A DNA stretch of 6,856 nt, taken from the NCBI GenBank assembly GCA_024400715.1, contig JAKSMH010000056.1, positions 1 through 6,856 on the forward strand, written 5' to 3'. The notes under the pieces were generated by a model that searched no databases, had not been told where the DNA came from, and saw nothing but the letters and a program-made list of their open reading frames with translations. A program made the position numbers and the translations under genes. Of this stretch, positions 6,460-6,856 are shown piece after piece. Origin of the DNA: Bacteroidales bacterium (GTDB lineage: Bacteria; Bacteroidota; Bacteroidia; Bacteroidales; WCHB1-69). Positions within the stretch are counted from its first letter, which is position 1, and each line of letters begins with the position of its first letter.

Positions 6460-6603
6460 GGATATAGATAATGGATGCCAGCGACAGATGCCCGGAAGAC
6501 TGAACCTTGTTGTGATTCCAATGTTTGCCCGTCACGGCGGAGACACATGTATAACGACGAGTAGAGACGTAGTGCTGAGGTGAACACTAAATTAACCCTA
6601 AAT

Positions 6604-6855
6604 CTATAACGTTTCTATTTCCTCTTCAGACAGACTGGTTATTTCGGCAATGAGGGTGACATCAAGACCTTTTGCCAGCATATTGCGGGCGACTTCGAGA
6701 TTCCTTTTGGCTTCGCCAATCGCTTCGCCAATCGCTTCACCTTCCGCTCTTCCTTCTTCTCTTCCCTTTTCCATGCCTTTTTCCATGCCCTTCTCCATGC
6801 CGTCAAGGAAGGCCTCCTCGCGAACCAGTTCCATGCCGCTCTGCACGTCGGCGTA
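6604..6855 (-). CDS. C-terminal tail of an Rpn/PD-(D/E)XK nuclease family transposase-like protein (5' end outside window)
   Basis: Only the last 83 residues are visible; the frame stays open to the window edge, so the GTG at 6846 is not a likely start. The segment begins Y-A-D-V-Q-S-G-M-E-L and continues with three G-x-EKG-type repeats (MEKG three times), REEGRAEG and two EAIG units. It ends with a conserved-looking helical tail (ARNMLAKGLDVTLIAEITS, then LSEEEIETL). This charged, repeat-rich tail is typical of Rpn recombination-promoting nucleases, often annotated as putative transposases in Bacteroidota. In those, an N-terminal PD-(D/E)XK domain cuts DNA. That domain lies outside the window, so catalytic competence cannot be judged. 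The stop is TAG at 6604-6606 and no clear terminator follows. The neighbouring uvrA is on the same strand but 389 bases downstream. Confidence 0.75.
   Translation of the reverse strand, partial: YADVQSGMELVREEAFLDGMEKGMEKGMEKGREEGRAEGEAIGEAIGEAKRNLEVARNMLAKGLDVTLIAEITSLSEEEIETL
6711..6734. repeat. 12-bp tandem repeat inside the Rpn-like gene (GEAI units)
   Basis: CTTCGCCAATCG occurs twice in tandem without mismatch (6711-6722 and 6723-6734), and a diverged third unit starts CTTCAC at 6735. It encodes repeated G-E-A-I on the minus strand. The unit is a multiple of three, so copy changes keep the frame. Confidence 0.9.
6766..6801. repeat. 12-bp tandem repeat inside the Rpn-like gene (MEKG units)
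   Basis: Three successive 12-base units of the form CTTTTCCATGCC (6766-6777, 6778-6789, 6790-6801) differ at single positions and encode M-E-K-G three times on the minus strand. Copy number changes would lengthen or shorten the charged linker without shifting the frame. Confidence 0.9.
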
Positions 6856-6856
6856 C

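Larger units (their letters stand above)
6215..6603. other. Gene-free region upstream of uvrA
   Basis: These 389 bases hold no convincing coding sequence. From left to right there is an AT-rich uvrA leader and promoter zone (about 6215-6330), a 12-bp tandem duplication, and then a less AT-rich block (about 6360-6580). That block has two small hairpins with similar arms and GAGAC-containing stretches near its right end. Short frames exist on both strands, but none has a recognisable product. The right block may be an intergenic repeat element or the remains of one. Confidence 0.6.

Noticed and set aside
6338..6535. 65-residue minus-strand frame upstream of uvrA
   Set aside because: Mutually exclusive with the overlapping plus-strand frame, and no recognisable product. 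It also covers two hairpins.
6383..6583. 66-residue plus-strand frame in the gap upstream of uvrA
   Set aside because: No signal peptide, domain or supporting context. It overlaps both an opposite-strand frame and the hairpin block, so it is treated as chance coding in a possible repeat.

Overview
The window looks like a chromosomal segment of a Bacteroidota organism, probably Bacteroidales. The protein families point this way (exported TlpA-like protein followed by a DUF1573 protein, a Cys-rich lipoprotein, an Rpn-type nuclease tail rich in EKG repeats). The start codons also lack Shine-Dalgarno sequences, and TAnnTTTG-like promoter elements occur upstream of uvrA. Genus and species cannot be fixed from this sequence alone.

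Layout: (1) 3-647, plus strand, holds a small exported Cys-rich lipoprotein gene whose frame is cut once by an in-frame TGA at 279-281; it is probably a recent pseudogene. A strong hairpin with a T-run (657-697) follows and ends only a few bases before the next start codon. (2) 701-2133, plus strand, is a two-gene unit. It holds a 408-residue secreted protein with a C-terminal TlpA/thioredoxin-like domain (CRSC active site), then by an ATGA overlap a DUF1573 gene that is truncated. A GC-rich intrinsic terminator at 2148-2175 closes the unit. (3) 2134-2239 is the gap between convergent genes and holds that terminator plus a 9-bp-stem palindrome. (4) 6214-2240, minus strand, is a tight two-gene unit: complete uvrA, then after 6 bp a WbpE-like DegT/DnrJ/EryC1/StrS sugar aminotransferase. 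(5) 6215-6603 has no convincing gene. It holds a putative uvrA promoter, a perfect 12-bp tandem duplication and two small hairpins with similar arms. (6) 6604-6855, minus strand, is the C-terminal tail of an Rpn/PD-(D/E)XK transposase-like protein, with in-frame 12-bp tandem repeats, running off the window.

How the genes work together: the left third is an envelope/redox accessory module (lipoprotein, thiol-disulfide protein, DUF1573) and is visibly more AT-rich than the right part. Two of its three genes look damaged, which suggests decay. The right part is housekeeping nucleotide-excision repair (uvrA) co-transcribed with a nucleotide-sugar aminotransferase of the surface-polysaccharide type. 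I saw no RNA gene, CRISPR array or complete mobile element. Nothing here amounts to a clearly new system. The most useful leads are the split lipoprotein gene, the terminator-like hairpin abutting the TlpA-like gene, the shortened DUF1573 gene and the repeat-rich 6215-6855 end.
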